A stretch of DNA of 41,098 nucleotides from contig JAFZXZ010000032.1 of the NCBI GenBank assembly GCA_017616555.1, positions 1-41,098 on the forward strand, in the 5' to 3' direction. Position numbers and translations under genes: made by a program. Below, in pieces: positions 6,274 through 14,343 of the stretch (position 1 is its first letter; the number at the start of each line of letters is the position of its first letter). Under the pieces are notes generated by a model that was not told the DNA's origin, searched no databases, and worked only from the letters and a program-made list of their open reading frames with translations. Origin of the DNA: a bacterium (lineage in GTDB: Bacteria; Auribacterota; UBA3054).

Positions 6274-8322
6274 ATGCCAAGAAACACGTTCCTTCTCTTA
6301 CCCGTCCTCGCTCTCTTCGTTAGCTATAGCTTACATGCTGAGCTTACCTGCGACAACTTTCAGCCAGGGGAAGAGATCCACTACTCCATGGCCCTTTTGA
6401 AGGGCGCTTGCCCCGCCGATACGCCCGTTGCGATCGTCAACAAGACGACCGGTGAAGAAGGCGACGCGACCTGGTACAACGGCCGATACAAAGCGTTAGT
6501 CGATCTGCATTACGGCGTGAACGAAGTGGAATTGAAAGCCGGAGAAGAAACGCTCGCGATCCCCATCGTCTTTACGAAGTTGGACAGCGAGAATATGGTG
6601 AAGTTCTTCTACGTGGTCGGAAAAGACGACACCTCTGATTTCTATATTCCGCCCGGATACGAGGGCGAGAACACCAACTACTGGGATCGCATCGACAGAG
6701 CCGCCAAGATCATGCAGACCTTCTCGGCCCACGACCTGGACGAGAATCCCTTGCATTACGGCAAGAAGACCTTCCAGCTGGAACTGGACGACAAGTACCA
6801 TGTGGTGGTGCACGTCGTGACCAGCAAATACACCAGAGCGGAGATTCAAAGTTACCGCAAGGCCAACGGCCAATACGACAACTACAAATTCCACGCGAAG
6901 CTTCGCGAAGCCGCCGGTCATGACGAAAGAAGCTACAGCTCCAAAACCCAGTATGTCGCCATCGGCAACTTCTCCGAACTGAAAGACGGCCTGTGCGTCG
7001 GCCACACCGCCACGGGCGGCGGCAGCTTCGGCGCCTTCGGTTCCGGCGCGGTCTACACCTGGCCCAGAAGCATCAAGGAAGTCATTCCCTGCTTTTTGGA
7101 CAATACGCCTATGGATCCCAAAGTCGAGATCGACGACTCCTGCGGTCGCCACCGCCGCTGGGCGCACCTGGCCACCACGCTGGGCGCCACGATCCACGAG
7201 AACGGCCACGCTCTGGGACTCCCGCACTTCTACGGAAAATACGTCATCATGAGCCGCGGCCATGACCAGCTGAACAGAGTCTTCACCTTCTTCGATCCCC
7301 CGACCACCAGAGTTCCCTACACGAACTATTTCGAAACTACCGAAGTGGCCCGCTGGAGCGATTCCGCCGCCGCTTTCTTAAACGAGCATCCCTTCTTCAA
7401 TCCCAACCGTCCCGCCGGCGGGGAAGGGCCCAACATCAGGGAAGGCCGTCAGAATTCTACCATCGTCATAGAGGATGAAGCGGGCATCGTCTGGTACGCT
7501 TACCGCGATTCCGACGCCTACCACTTCAGCGACACCGTGGCCTTCGAGAAGCCGTATCCCAGAAAAGTCTCCATCACGAGGCTTCCGCAGGCTGACAAGC
7601 AGTCCGGCGCCCTGCACATCATCGCCAGCAACGCCAAAGGCTACGCCAAGTCCGTCGATCTCGATTATCCCTGCCCCTTGAAGAAATCTTACGTTTCCTC
7701 TTTCACCGTTGAAAAGGGCTACAAGGAAGGCCTCCAGCCGGAAGGCATGATCAAAGACCTTAAGGACCCCAATCCTCCCATCGTGCGCTCCGAGACCGAG
7801 GCCATCTTCGAGAAAGCCAAGGACGGCGACCTCTTCGACGAAGAGGAATTCCTCCTGAAAGTCAGGGGAACCGGCCACGGCGTCAAGATTCCCGTCTTTG
7901 TCGGCACGGACGCCAAGGGCAATATTCCCGAAGTCATCAATTTCGAGTGCGAAGTGAAGCCTGTCTCCGGAGGCACTATCCTTGACATGAAGGACGTCGA
8001 GGGAACCTCCTTCTTCTATCTGGAATACAAAGAAGGCGGCGCGCTTACCATCCATACCCACGACAAGGACGGCAAATACGTGTCCTTCGATTTCAAGTCG
8101 GAATTCGGCACCGCCTGGCAGAACGTCGCCTTCACGCTTGACCTTGAAAGCAGGACGATCTCCGCTTTCACGATCAACGGGCAGGACATGCTCGGCTCAG
8201 AAATCCTGCCTTTGGGCAGCAAAGCCAACACGGTCGCCAGCATTTGGCTGAAGAACACCGACTCTAAGAATTTCGCTTCTTTCCGCTCCGCTAAAGTCAG
8301 CATCGAACCTAAAACAAAATAA
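6274..8322 (+). CDS. Secreted metzincin-like zinc metalloprotease
   Basis: 682 residues with a Sec signal peptide (MPRNTFLLLPVLALFVSYSLHA). Residues 23-110 are a beta-rich module and 110-345 the likely catalytic domain. HENGHALGLPH at 308-318 fits the metzincin zinc motif HExxHxxGxxH (His308, Glu309, His312, His318), and a Met-turn candidate, VIMSRGHD, follows at Met326. The motif, the short spacing and the following NR resemble the putative peptidase family typified by yeast YIL108W (Pfam Metallopep), though I cannot confirm this without a profile search. The C-terminal third looks like a jelly-roll or LamG-type module. It is followed after 29 bases by alkaline phosphatase and probably shares its transcript. 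Substrates are likely extracellular proteins or glycoproteins. Confidence 0.8.
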   Translation: MPRNTFLLLPVLALFVSYSLHAELTCDNFQPGEEIHYSMALLKGACPADTPVAIVNKTTGEEGDATWYNGRYKALVDLHYGVNEVELKAGEETLAIPIVFTKLDSENMVKFFYVVGKDDTSDFYIPPGYEGENTNYWDRIDRAAKIMQTFSAHDLDENPLHYGKKTFQLELDDKYHVVVHVVTSKYTRAEIQSYRKANGQYDNYKFHAKLREAAGHDERSYSSKTQYVAIGNFSELKDGLCVGHTATGGGSFGAFGSGAVYTWPRSIKEVIPCFLDNTPMDPKVEIDDSCGRHRRWAHLATTLGATIHENGHALGLPHFYGKYVIMSRGHDQLNRVFTFFDPPTTRVPYTNYFETTEVARWSDSAAAFLNEHPFFNPNRPAGGEGPNIREGRQNSTIVIEDEAGIVWYAYRDSDAYHFSDTVAFEKPYPRKVSITRLPQADKQSGALHIIASNAKGYAKSVDLDYPCPLKKSYVSSFTVEKGYKEGLQPEGMIKDLKDPNPPIVRSETEAIFEKAKDGDLFDEEEFLLKVRGTGHGVKIPVFVGTDAKGNIPEVINFECEVKPVSGGTILDMKDVEGTSFFYLEYKEGGALTIHTHDKDGKYVSFDFKSEFGTAWQNVAFTLDLESRTISAFTINGQDMLGSEILPLGSKANTVASIWLKNTDSKNFASFRSAKVSIEPKTK

Positions 8323-8351
8323 CCATAAATTCAAACAATAAGGATCTAAAA

Positions 8352-10010
8352 ATGCGCAAGTATTTATTGGTCGCTTTAGTTTTCTCCCTGGCGCTGGCGG
8401 TCCACGCCGACTTCGTCCAGGGCTTGAGGCAAGTCAACAACGTTCTTAAGCAGGTCGTCCCGCCCGAAGAGCAGGCCCAGACGCAGCAAGAGCAGCAGCC
8501 CGCCGCTGAGACGGTGAAGAAGCCGAAGTATATCTTCTTCTTCATCGGCGACGGCATGGGCATCAACCAGGTGCAGATGGGCGTTGACTACAAGGCCCAG
8601 ACGACCGGCGGGAAAGAAGAGCTAAACATGCAGAAATTCCCCATTATGGGCGCCAACAGGACTTACTGTGCCAACGCCTTCGTGACGGACTCCTCCGCTT
8701 CCGGAACGGCTCTGGCCACCGGTCACAAGACCAATTACGGCGTGGCGGGCATCGACGTGAACGGCGACGCCATAGATTCCATCGCGGTCTATTGCCACAA
8801 CCGCGGCATGAAGGTCGGCATCGTCGCCACCGTAACGCTGATGGAAGCAACGCCCGGCGCTTTCTTCATGCACCAGGGCTACCGCGGCCGCTATTATCCC
8901 GGCACCTTTGATCTTGTGGATTCCGGCTTCGAGTATTTCGCCGGCGGAGACCTCTGGGACAAGGACGGAATAGACTTCAACGAAGCTGTCACCAACAAGC
9001 TCCCCGAAAAGACCTGGCAGGAAGCGACGAACGTGCTTTCCCGCGGCGTGGTCTCCTGCCTTTTGGACAAGGACGGCAAGCCTGTGATCAAGTGGAAAAA
9101 CGCTGAAGAGATCATCAAGGAAAACGGCTACAAGTATGTTGATACCGAAGCGGAATTCAACGCTTTGCAGCCCGGCTGCGGCAAAGTCTATGTCTCGCAC
9201 CCCTGCAAGGCTTGGGGCATCCCTTACCGCGTCGGCTACAAGGAAGGCCCGTTCCTCAAGGACTTCGTCAGAAAAGGCATCGAGCTTCTTGACAATGAGT
9301 ACGGCTTCTTCATGATGTGCGAAGGCTCCTTCATCGACCACGGCGGACACTCCAACGACGCTCCCAAGACGCTCTACGAGCTTCTGGACTTCGACGACGC
9401 CATCGGCGTAGCTCTTGAATTCTACAACCAGCATCCCGACGAGACTCTTATCGTTGTGACGGCTGACCACGAGACCGGCGCCCTGAGCTACGGCTACGTA
9501 GGCGACCGCATTCAGGACATGAAAGGCGCAAAATGCGAGTTCGGCGAATTCAAGAACAAGTTCAAAGAATATCGCGACAAAGTCCGCGAGTGCAAGGAAA
9601 ACCACAGCGCCCAGCTGAAAGGCGATTTCTCTGAAGCCTACGCCCTCATCAAGAAATGGTACGGCGACATCCATCTCAGTCAGGGCAAAAAAGACAGGCT
9701 GAAAAAAGCCTTCGAAGCCAGCATGGATCCCAACTACAACAAGGACGATCCTCTGAATCAGGCGCTCTATGAAGGCCATGATCCCTTCTGCTTTGTGGCG
9801 CAGCGCGAACTGAACGCCCACTTCGGCGCCAAGTACAACACCGGCGGCCACTCCGCGGCTCCCACCCCGGTCTTCGCCATCGGCGTCGGCGCCGAAATGT
9901 TCGGCGGCTTCAAGGAAAACACCAACAACGCCATCAGCATGGAGAAGCTCGTCGATCCCAACGGCGAGATTCCCTCGAAGCCTTACAAGAAACCTTACGT
10001 CCACTATTGA
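8352..10010 (+). CDS. Alkaline phosphatase (PhoA superfamily), secreted
   Basis: 552 residues with a signal peptide (MRKYLLVALVFSLALAVHA) and a Gln-rich linker to about residue 55. The catalytic core begins with the metal-binding FFIGDGMG. The nucleophile is Ser114 in TDSSASGTALATGHKT, matching the alkaline phosphatase DSxxS signature. Further metal ligands appear in DHGGHSND, TADHETGAL and GGHSAAPTPVFAIG. A helical, charged insert of about 110 residues (roughly 390-500) separates the last two, longer than in E. coli PhoA. It releases inorganic phosphate from phosphomonoesters outside the cytoplasmic membrane. It lies between the metzincin protease and a cupin in one run of genes. Physiological substrates, such as phosphoglycans or nucleotides, are not evident. 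Confidence 0.93.
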   Translation: MRKYLLVALVFSLALAVHADFVQGLRQVNNVLKQVVPPEEQAQTQQEQQPAAETVKKPKYIFFFIGDGMGINQVQMGVDYKAQTTGGKEELNMQKFPIMGANRTYCANAFVTDSSASGTALATGHKTNYGVAGIDVNGDAIDSIAVYCHNRGMKVGIVATVTLMEATPGAFFMHQGYRGRYYPGTFDLVDSGFEYFAGGDLWDKDGIDFNEAVTNKLPEKTWQEATNVLSRGVVSCLLDKDGKPVIKWKNAEEIIKENGYKYVDTEAEFNALQPGCGKVYVSHPCKAWGIPYRVGYKEGPFLKDFVRKGIELLDNEYGFFMMCEGSFIDHGGHSNDAPKTLYELLDFDDAIGVALEFYNQHPDETLIVVTADHETGALSYGYVGDRIQDMKGAKCEFGEFKNKFKEYRDKVRECKENHSAQLKGDFSEAYALIKKWYGDIHLSQGKKDRLKKAFEASMDPNYNKDDPLNQALYEGHDPFCFVAQRELNAHFGAKYNTGGHSAAPTPVFAIGVGAEMFGGFKENTNNAISMEKLVDPNGEIPSKPYKKPYVHY

Positions 10011-10330
10011 TGACGGAAAAGCGGAACATCTTTTCAGATCTGCCTGTCTCTTTGCCCGAAGAAATAGGGGAGACGATCGTCAACGGCGACTGCTGCCGCG
10101 TTGAGAAGATCGTCTCCACCGGGCAAGCCAGCCCAGATGGCTTCTGGTACGACCAGGAGGAAAGCGAATGGGTGCTGCTTCTCAGAGGCAGCGCAACAAT
10201 CACCTTCGAGGAAGGCGATCTGAAGCTTCTGCCGGGAGATCACATCAATATTCCGCCTCACAAGCGCCACCGATTGAAAGAGACGGCGCAAGACGGACCG
10301 ACAGTCTGGATCTGCGTCTTTTACAAGTAA
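10010..10330 (+). CDS. Small cupin-domain protein
   Basis: A 106-residue single-domain cupin with no signal peptide, so cytoplasmic. The first cupin motif is degenerate (WYDQEESEWVLLLRGSATITFEE would span it) and the second contains LPGDHINIPPHKRHRL, leaving His residues in PPHKRHR as possible metal ligands. The ATG overlaps the phosphatase stop codon (TGATG), indicating translational coupling; a TTG one codon earlier is possible but less likely. Small cupins bind sugars, phosphate esters or metal ions, so a housekeeping role beside a phosphatase is possible. No specific function can be assigned. Confidence 0.85.
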   Translation: MTEKRNIFSDLPVSLPEEIGETIVNGDCCRVEKIVSTGQASPDGFWYDQEESEWVLLLRGSATITFEEGDLKLLPGDHINIPPHKRHRLKETAQDGPTVWICVFYK

Positions 10331-10370
10331 AAAAGATCGCGGCCTCTTGTGAGGCCGCGATCTTTTTGTC
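10331..10370. terminator. Bidirectional terminator between convergent genes
   Basis: A perfect 16-base-pair stem (AAAAGATCGCGGCCTC and its complement) closes on a TTGT loop, with A-run and T-run on the two sides. It begins at the cupin stop codon and lies just before the end of the convergent LamG/metalloprotease gene, so it can serve both strands. Confidence 0.92.
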
Positions 10371-10376
10371 TTGCTT

Positions 10377-13052
10377 TTATTCCGTTGCAGTGATCGTTAT
10401 GTTGACCAGGTCGCTTGTCCTGATGCCGTCGATGACGAAGAGGTCGATCTTCTTAGTTTCGCCGGCTTTGTCAGGCGCCTTGTAAGTCTGCACCGGCCCG
10501 GTCCTGAGGTCCGTAGAATACCAGTTGCCGCCGTCGTGCCAGCGGTACTCCAAGGGCTGGCCTTCGGGGTCTGAGCTTTCGCCGGCGTCTAATGTGATCT
10601 CCTGGCCTTTTTTGACGGAGAATTCCGTCTTGCCGCCTTTTAATTTCGCTACTGGCTTCAGGTTCTTTTCGCGGCAGGCTTCCGGAAGCTCCTTGGTTTT
10701 TACGCTCTGCCTTTCGCTGTTAACCAGGTTGGTCCTGATCTTGTAGGTGCCCCTTATCTTGTTGCCGCGGAAGAATTCCTCGTTGAAGATGGCCATGGAG
10801 ACGTTGCAGAATTCCACGCCGCTGGAAGCGACTATTTTGATGAGCAGCAAGCCTTCGGTCGTCCAGACGTTGGGCGTGAAGGCGGTGTCAACGGTCGCGT
10901 TGGATTCCTCGCTGATCATGCCGAAGGGATTCCAGACGGTCGTTCGGCCTTCCGTGCGGTCGGTCATCGGGCAGTCCCAACTGTCGAGCGTGTTTTCACC
11001 GACGGTGAAGGAGCCTTCCTCGTTGGTGTTGCCGGCGAATTTCGGCCAATCGGAGTAGTACTTGTCGGCGAAGGAGGCGGTCTTCGTATTGGTGATCTGA
11101 TAGATGTAAACGGCGGCGTCTTTCAAGGGCTCGTCGTTCCTGTCGAAGAACTGGAAGATGTTCTGCTTTATCGGCATCATGCGGCCCTGGACGCCCCAGA
11201 ACCTTTCGCCTCTCTGACCTTTCATGTATTCGATCTTGCCGGCGTTGGAGGGGTTGATCCACATGTGGCAGCCGTCCATCAAAGGAGAGTACATGGCGCC
11301 GCAGGGAACGTTGATGCCCAGGGCGTTCATGATGGAGCCGCCAAGATCAGGCATGGCGGGCGTTCCGGCGTAGAAGCAGCCGTTGTCGTCCCTGACCAGC
11401 ACGTTGACGGTCCTGACGGGATAGCTGTAAACGTCGGGCAGAGCGAGGCAGGTGTGGCCCAGTTCGTGCACCACCGCGGCGCTGATGCCGTCCAAAGAAA
11501 GGTCGTAAGTGTAGATGGGGAAGCCGCCGTCGAACCATTCCTCAACTTGGTAGTAGGGCTGCTTTTCGTTCTTTTCCTTGTAGATGTAATACATCCTGTC
11601 GATCCTGTAAGTGTCCGTGATACCGTCGGGGCAGATCCCGGGATACTTGGTCTCACGGAGAAGGAGGTCGAGTCGGTATTTGTGTGAAGCCGTCCAGTCG
11701 AAAAGGTTAAAGTTGCCCATGCTGTTGATGGTCCTTTCCGTGTAGAGGTTCGTCATAGTGTCGGGCTGGAAGCCGAAGCGCAGCGGACGGGAGACATTGC
11801 GGTCCCTCACGATGTTGTTAATGGGGTCAAGGTCGCCATTCTTGTCAGTTTCCACTTTTGATTCCATCCAGACAGCTTCCTCGGGCCACTGCCAGACGAA
11901 CTCAAACTCCGCTTTGCCCATGCCGCCAAGGGCGGGAAGTTTCGCTTTCTTCTGATAAACAACTTCCGCTTTGGGATCGAAATCAAGGGAAGAGTTCTTA
12001 TAGAGCGTGAAAGTCACAACGGTTCCGGGCGTGCTTTCCTTATATCCGTAGTTGGCGACGTGGACTACGGAGGTGACCGTGTCGCCGGGATCATGGAACC
12101 ATTTCACAGAATTGGCGGAGAGGCGGGGGAGAAGGGAAGTGTAAAGGATGCAGAGGTCGGGCTGCTCGATGGGCGTGACGGTGAGGTCGTAGGAAGCCAT
12201 TTGCCCTCTGTATTCGGCCGTGAGCACCGTTTTGCCCACCTCCTTGCCCAAGACATTGGAAAGCTTTGTCACTTCGGCGATCTCAGGATCCTTGACGGTC
12301 CATTTGATGTAGGGTTTGGCGTCGAAATCAGACCAGTTGCCGTAGCGGCGCATCTCGTCGGTCACCCTTATGAATTCGCCGTTGAATTTCGCTTCCAGGG
12401 CGAAGGTCTTCTCTTTTCCTTCCACGACCAGGGGATTGGCGTCCACGCCGCACATTTTCGAAGTGATCCTGATCTCTTCGGCGGGAAGCCCCTTGAAGAA
12501 ATCCTTGAAGACCATGGAAAAGAGATTGTAAGGATCGGCCTGGTTGCCGCTCCAGGGCCCTTTGAAATATTTGATGTCGGAGAATTTTATGTTCTTGGCG
12601 AAGATGGGCGGATTCGAGCCTTCCTGTTCAAAAAAGGAATTTTTGTTCGGTATGGGCCCGTCCTGGCAGATAGTGTCGATGTAGAGTGGCAGTCCTATCG
12701 GCATGCCTTCATTGCTGGAGTACCAGGCGAAGGCGACGTGGTGCCACTCGCCCTTCTTCCAACCGCTGACGTCGGCTCTGGCCACTCTTTCCCCGTCGGC
12801 GGAGAAAGAGGAGAGGCGCAGCATGTTTTTGGCGCTCTTGACAAGGCAGAAACCGTTTTCGGAGGTGCCTATGGCCATAACGGCGTGCTGTTTGCCGTCG
12901 CCGCCGTCCCAGGGAGCCTGCATCCAGAAGCTTATATATCCGTTTGCAGGGTCTAAAAAGGCGGTCGTCAGCTGTTCTTTTTGGGCGTCGAGGGAATCGG
13001 CGGCCAAAACACCGAAGGTAAGTGTCAGCAAAAGCAGGAGGGCTTTTTTCAT
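10377..13052 (-). CDS. Large secreted LamG / HExxH putative metalloprotease with PKD-like C-terminus
   Basis: 891 residues with a signal peptide (MKKALLLLLTLTFGVLA). The N-terminal part (about 30-170) looks like a LamG/concanavalin-type lectin domain, including GYISFWMQAPW and KGEWHHVAFAWY. A middle region of about 300-430 resembles CARDB or Ig-like folds. The segment VVHELGHTCLALPDVY, with His529, Glu530 and His533, is an HExxH motif followed by LPDVY, reminiscent of the LPDLY that follows it in M6 (immune inhibitor A) peptidases. The last 90 residues (ITLDAGESSDPEGQPLEYRW) form a PKD-like domain. This suggests an exported protein- or glycan-binding protease. It converges on the metzincin-phosphatase-cupin run but is transcribed separately. 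Catalytic activity is inferred from one motif. Confidence 0.7.
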   Translation of the reverse strand: MKKALLLLLTLTFGVLAADSLDAQKEQLTTAFLDPANGYISFWMQAPWDGGDGKQHAVMAIGTSENGFCLVKSAKNMLRLSSFSADGERVARADVSGWKKGEWHHVAFAWYSSNEGMPIGLPLYIDTICQDGPIPNKNSFFEQEGSNPPIFAKNIKFSDIKYFKGPWSGNQADPYNLFSMVFKDFFKGLPAEEIRITSKMCGVDANPLVVEGKEKTFALEAKFNGEFIRVTDEMRRYGNWSDFDAKPYIKWTVKDPEIAEVTKLSNVLGKEVGKTVLTAEYRGQMASYDLTVTPIEQPDLCILYTSLLPRLSANSVKWFHDPGDTVTSVVHVANYGYKESTPGTVVTFTLYKNSSLDFDPKAEVVYQKKAKLPALGGMGKAEFEFVWQWPEEAVWMESKVETDKNGDLDPINNIVRDRNVSRPLRFGFQPDTMTNLYTERTINSMGNFNLFDWTASHKYRLDLLLRETKYPGICPDGITDTYRIDRMYYIYKEKNEKQPYYQVEEWFDGGFPIYTYDLSLDGISAAVVHELGHTCLALPDVYSYPVRTVNVLVRDDNGCFYAGTPAMPDLGGSIMNALGINVPCGAMYSPLMDGCHMWINPSNAGKIEYMKGQRGERFWGVQGRMMPIKQNIFQFFDRNDEPLKDAAVYIYQITNTKTASFADKYYSDWPKFAGNTNEEGSFTVGENTLDSWDCPMTDRTEGRTTVWNPFGMISEESNATVDTAFTPNVWTTEGLLLIKIVASSGVEFCNVSMAIFNEEFFRGNKIRGTYKIRTNLVNSERQSVKTKELPEACREKNLKPVAKLKGGKTEFSVKKGQEITLDAGESSDPEGQPLEYRWHDGGNWYSTDLRTGPVQTYKAPDKAGETKKIDLFVIDGIRTSDLVNITITATE

Positions 13053-13182
13053 GATTTGTCCTTAATGCTTGTTATTATAAGGGATTTCAACTCATAGTAT
13101 CAAAATTTTGCGAGGGATAAAATTTCCCAATGAAACATCATCTTTTGTATAAACCCCTCTTTTAACCGAGATGGTTTTGTGC

Positions 13183-13214
13183 TAGAATATGCTCCATAAA
13201 AATAAAATAAGGAG
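13183..13214 (+). promoter_or_regulatory. -10 element and ribosome binding site of the threonine dehydrogenase gene
   Basis: TAGAAT at 13183-13188 is followed by an AAGGAG ribosome binding site about seven bases before the ATG. The predicted leader is about 25 bases. No good -35 box is visible upstream, so the promoter assignment is moderate. Confidence 0.45.
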
Positions 13215-13220
13215 TTTCAT

Positions 13221-14249
13221 ATGAGTTATTACACTCTTATTACGGGCGCCAACGGAGAATTCGGACACGGCCTTATCTCCAAGCTCTACGCCCAGGGCAC
13301 TAAGATCATTACGCTTGACCTCAACGATCTCGATCCCACGCTCGTTCCCATGGTCGAAAAATCCTATAAGATGGACCTCATGGACAAGGCCGGACTAGAC
13401 GAGATCTTCGCGACCTACGACTTCAATCAGATCTATCACCTGGCGGCTCTGCTTTCCACGAGCTCGGAACGCATTCCCTACAAGGCCTGCGACATCAACG
13501 TCATGGGCACTGCGGGCGTTCTTGACCGCGCCGTGAAGCAGGCGGAGAAGAATCACATCCGCGTGAAAGTGATGTTCTGCTCCACCATCGCCGTGTACGG
13601 TCTGCCGAACCTTGAAGTGAAAGCCGCGCACCCCTTCGTAAGTGAAGAGCAGTTCGTGACGCCGACGACCATGTACGGCTGCAACAAACTGGCCTGCGAG
13701 CACCTCGGCTCTTACTTTACCTTCAATTATATGCAGCTTAAGGACGATCCCAGAAAGCGCGACTACGGCCTGGATTTCCGCTGCATCCGCTTCCCGGGCG
13801 TCATAAGCGCTTTCACGCTGCCCACCGGCGGAACATCTGACTACGCTCCGGAAATGATCCACGCCGCGGCCAAGGGCGAAAAGTACAACTGCTTCGTCAG
13901 GGAAAGCGCCAAGATCCCCTTCATCACAATGCCCGAAGCGATCCAGGCTCTTCTTGACCTTAGCAACGCCCCCAGTGAAAAGCTGACGAGACGCGTTTAC
14001 AACATCAGCGGTTTCGCCTGCACAGCCGGCGAGATCTACGAGCTGGTCAGGGAATCTTTCCCCGAAGCGCCGGAAACGACCTTCAATCCCGACGTGGCGC
14101 GCCAGGGCATAGTCGATACCTGGCCGGAAGACGTCAACGACGAAGCGGCGAGGAAAGACTGGGGCTACAAGCCGACGCACACGCTGCGCTCCGCTTTCTC
14201 GGAATATCTTCTCCCCAACATCAAGGCTTTTTACGCCAACAAGAAATAA
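13221..14249 (+). CDS. L-threonine 3-dehydrogenase, SDR type
   Basis: Oxidises L-threonine to 2-amino-3-oxobutyrate with NAD+, the first step of threonine breakdown to glycine and acetyl-CoA. The 342-residue protein is an extended short-chain dehydrogenase: Rossmann motif TGANGEFG (8-15), catalytic Ser121 in CSTIAVYG and Tyr152/Lys156 in MYGCNK. The C-terminal half has RFPGVIS, PTGGTSDYAPEM, VYNISGF and DTWPEDVNDEAARKDWGY, which match the animal-type SDR threonine dehydrogenase rather than UDP-sugar epimerases. It is unrelated to the zinc-dependent Tdh of E. coli. It is monocistronic, with its own promoter and terminator, and the partner ligase (Kbl) is not adjacent. Confidence 0.87.
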   Translation: MSYYTLITGANGEFGHGLISKLYAQGTKIITLDLNDLDPTLVPMVEKSYKMDLMDKAGLDEIFATYDFNQIYHLAALLSTSSERIPYKACDINVMGTAGVLDRAVKQAEKNHIRVKVMFCSTIAVYGLPNLEVKAAHPFVSEEQFVTPTTMYGCNKLACEHLGSYFTFNYMQLKDDPRKRDYGLDFRCIRFPGVISAFTLPTGGTSDYAPEMIHAAAKGEKYNCFVRESAKIPFITMPEAIQALLDLSNAPSEKLTRRVYNISGFACTAGEIYELVRESFPEAPETTFNPDVARQGIVDTWPEDVNDEAARKDWGYKPTHTLRSAFSEYLLPNIKAFYANKK

Positions 14250-14269
14250 TTTGGCAAGATTTGGTCTTG

Positions 14270-14301
14270 AAAAAGCCGGCGCGCGAGCGCCGGCTTTTTT
14301 T
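14270..14301 (+). terminator. Rho-independent terminator after threonine dehydrogenase
   Basis: AAAAAGCCGGCGC and its complement GCGCCGGCTTTTT form a GC-rich stem with a four-base loop, followed by a T-run. It lies about 20 bases after the stop codon and separates this gene from the cysS operon. Confidence 0.92.
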
Positions 14302-14317
14302 GTTTGGCGGTAAAAGG

Positions 14318-14340
14318 TATAATAGAGATATATAAGGAGT
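14318..14340 (+). promoter_or_regulatory. -10 element and ribosome binding site of the cysS operon
   Basis: A consensus TATAAT (14318-14323) lies 20 bases before the cysS ATG, with AAGGAG at 14334-14339. The -35 region overlaps the T-run of the upstream terminator and is not recognisable. The short leader leaves no room for a T-box. Confidence 0.55.
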
Positions 14341-14343
14341 GAT

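Noticed and set aside
8622..10004. A 460-codon minus-strand frame opposite alkaline phosphatase
   Set aside because: The phosphatase reads through with all motifs; the opposite frame is a codon-bias shadow.
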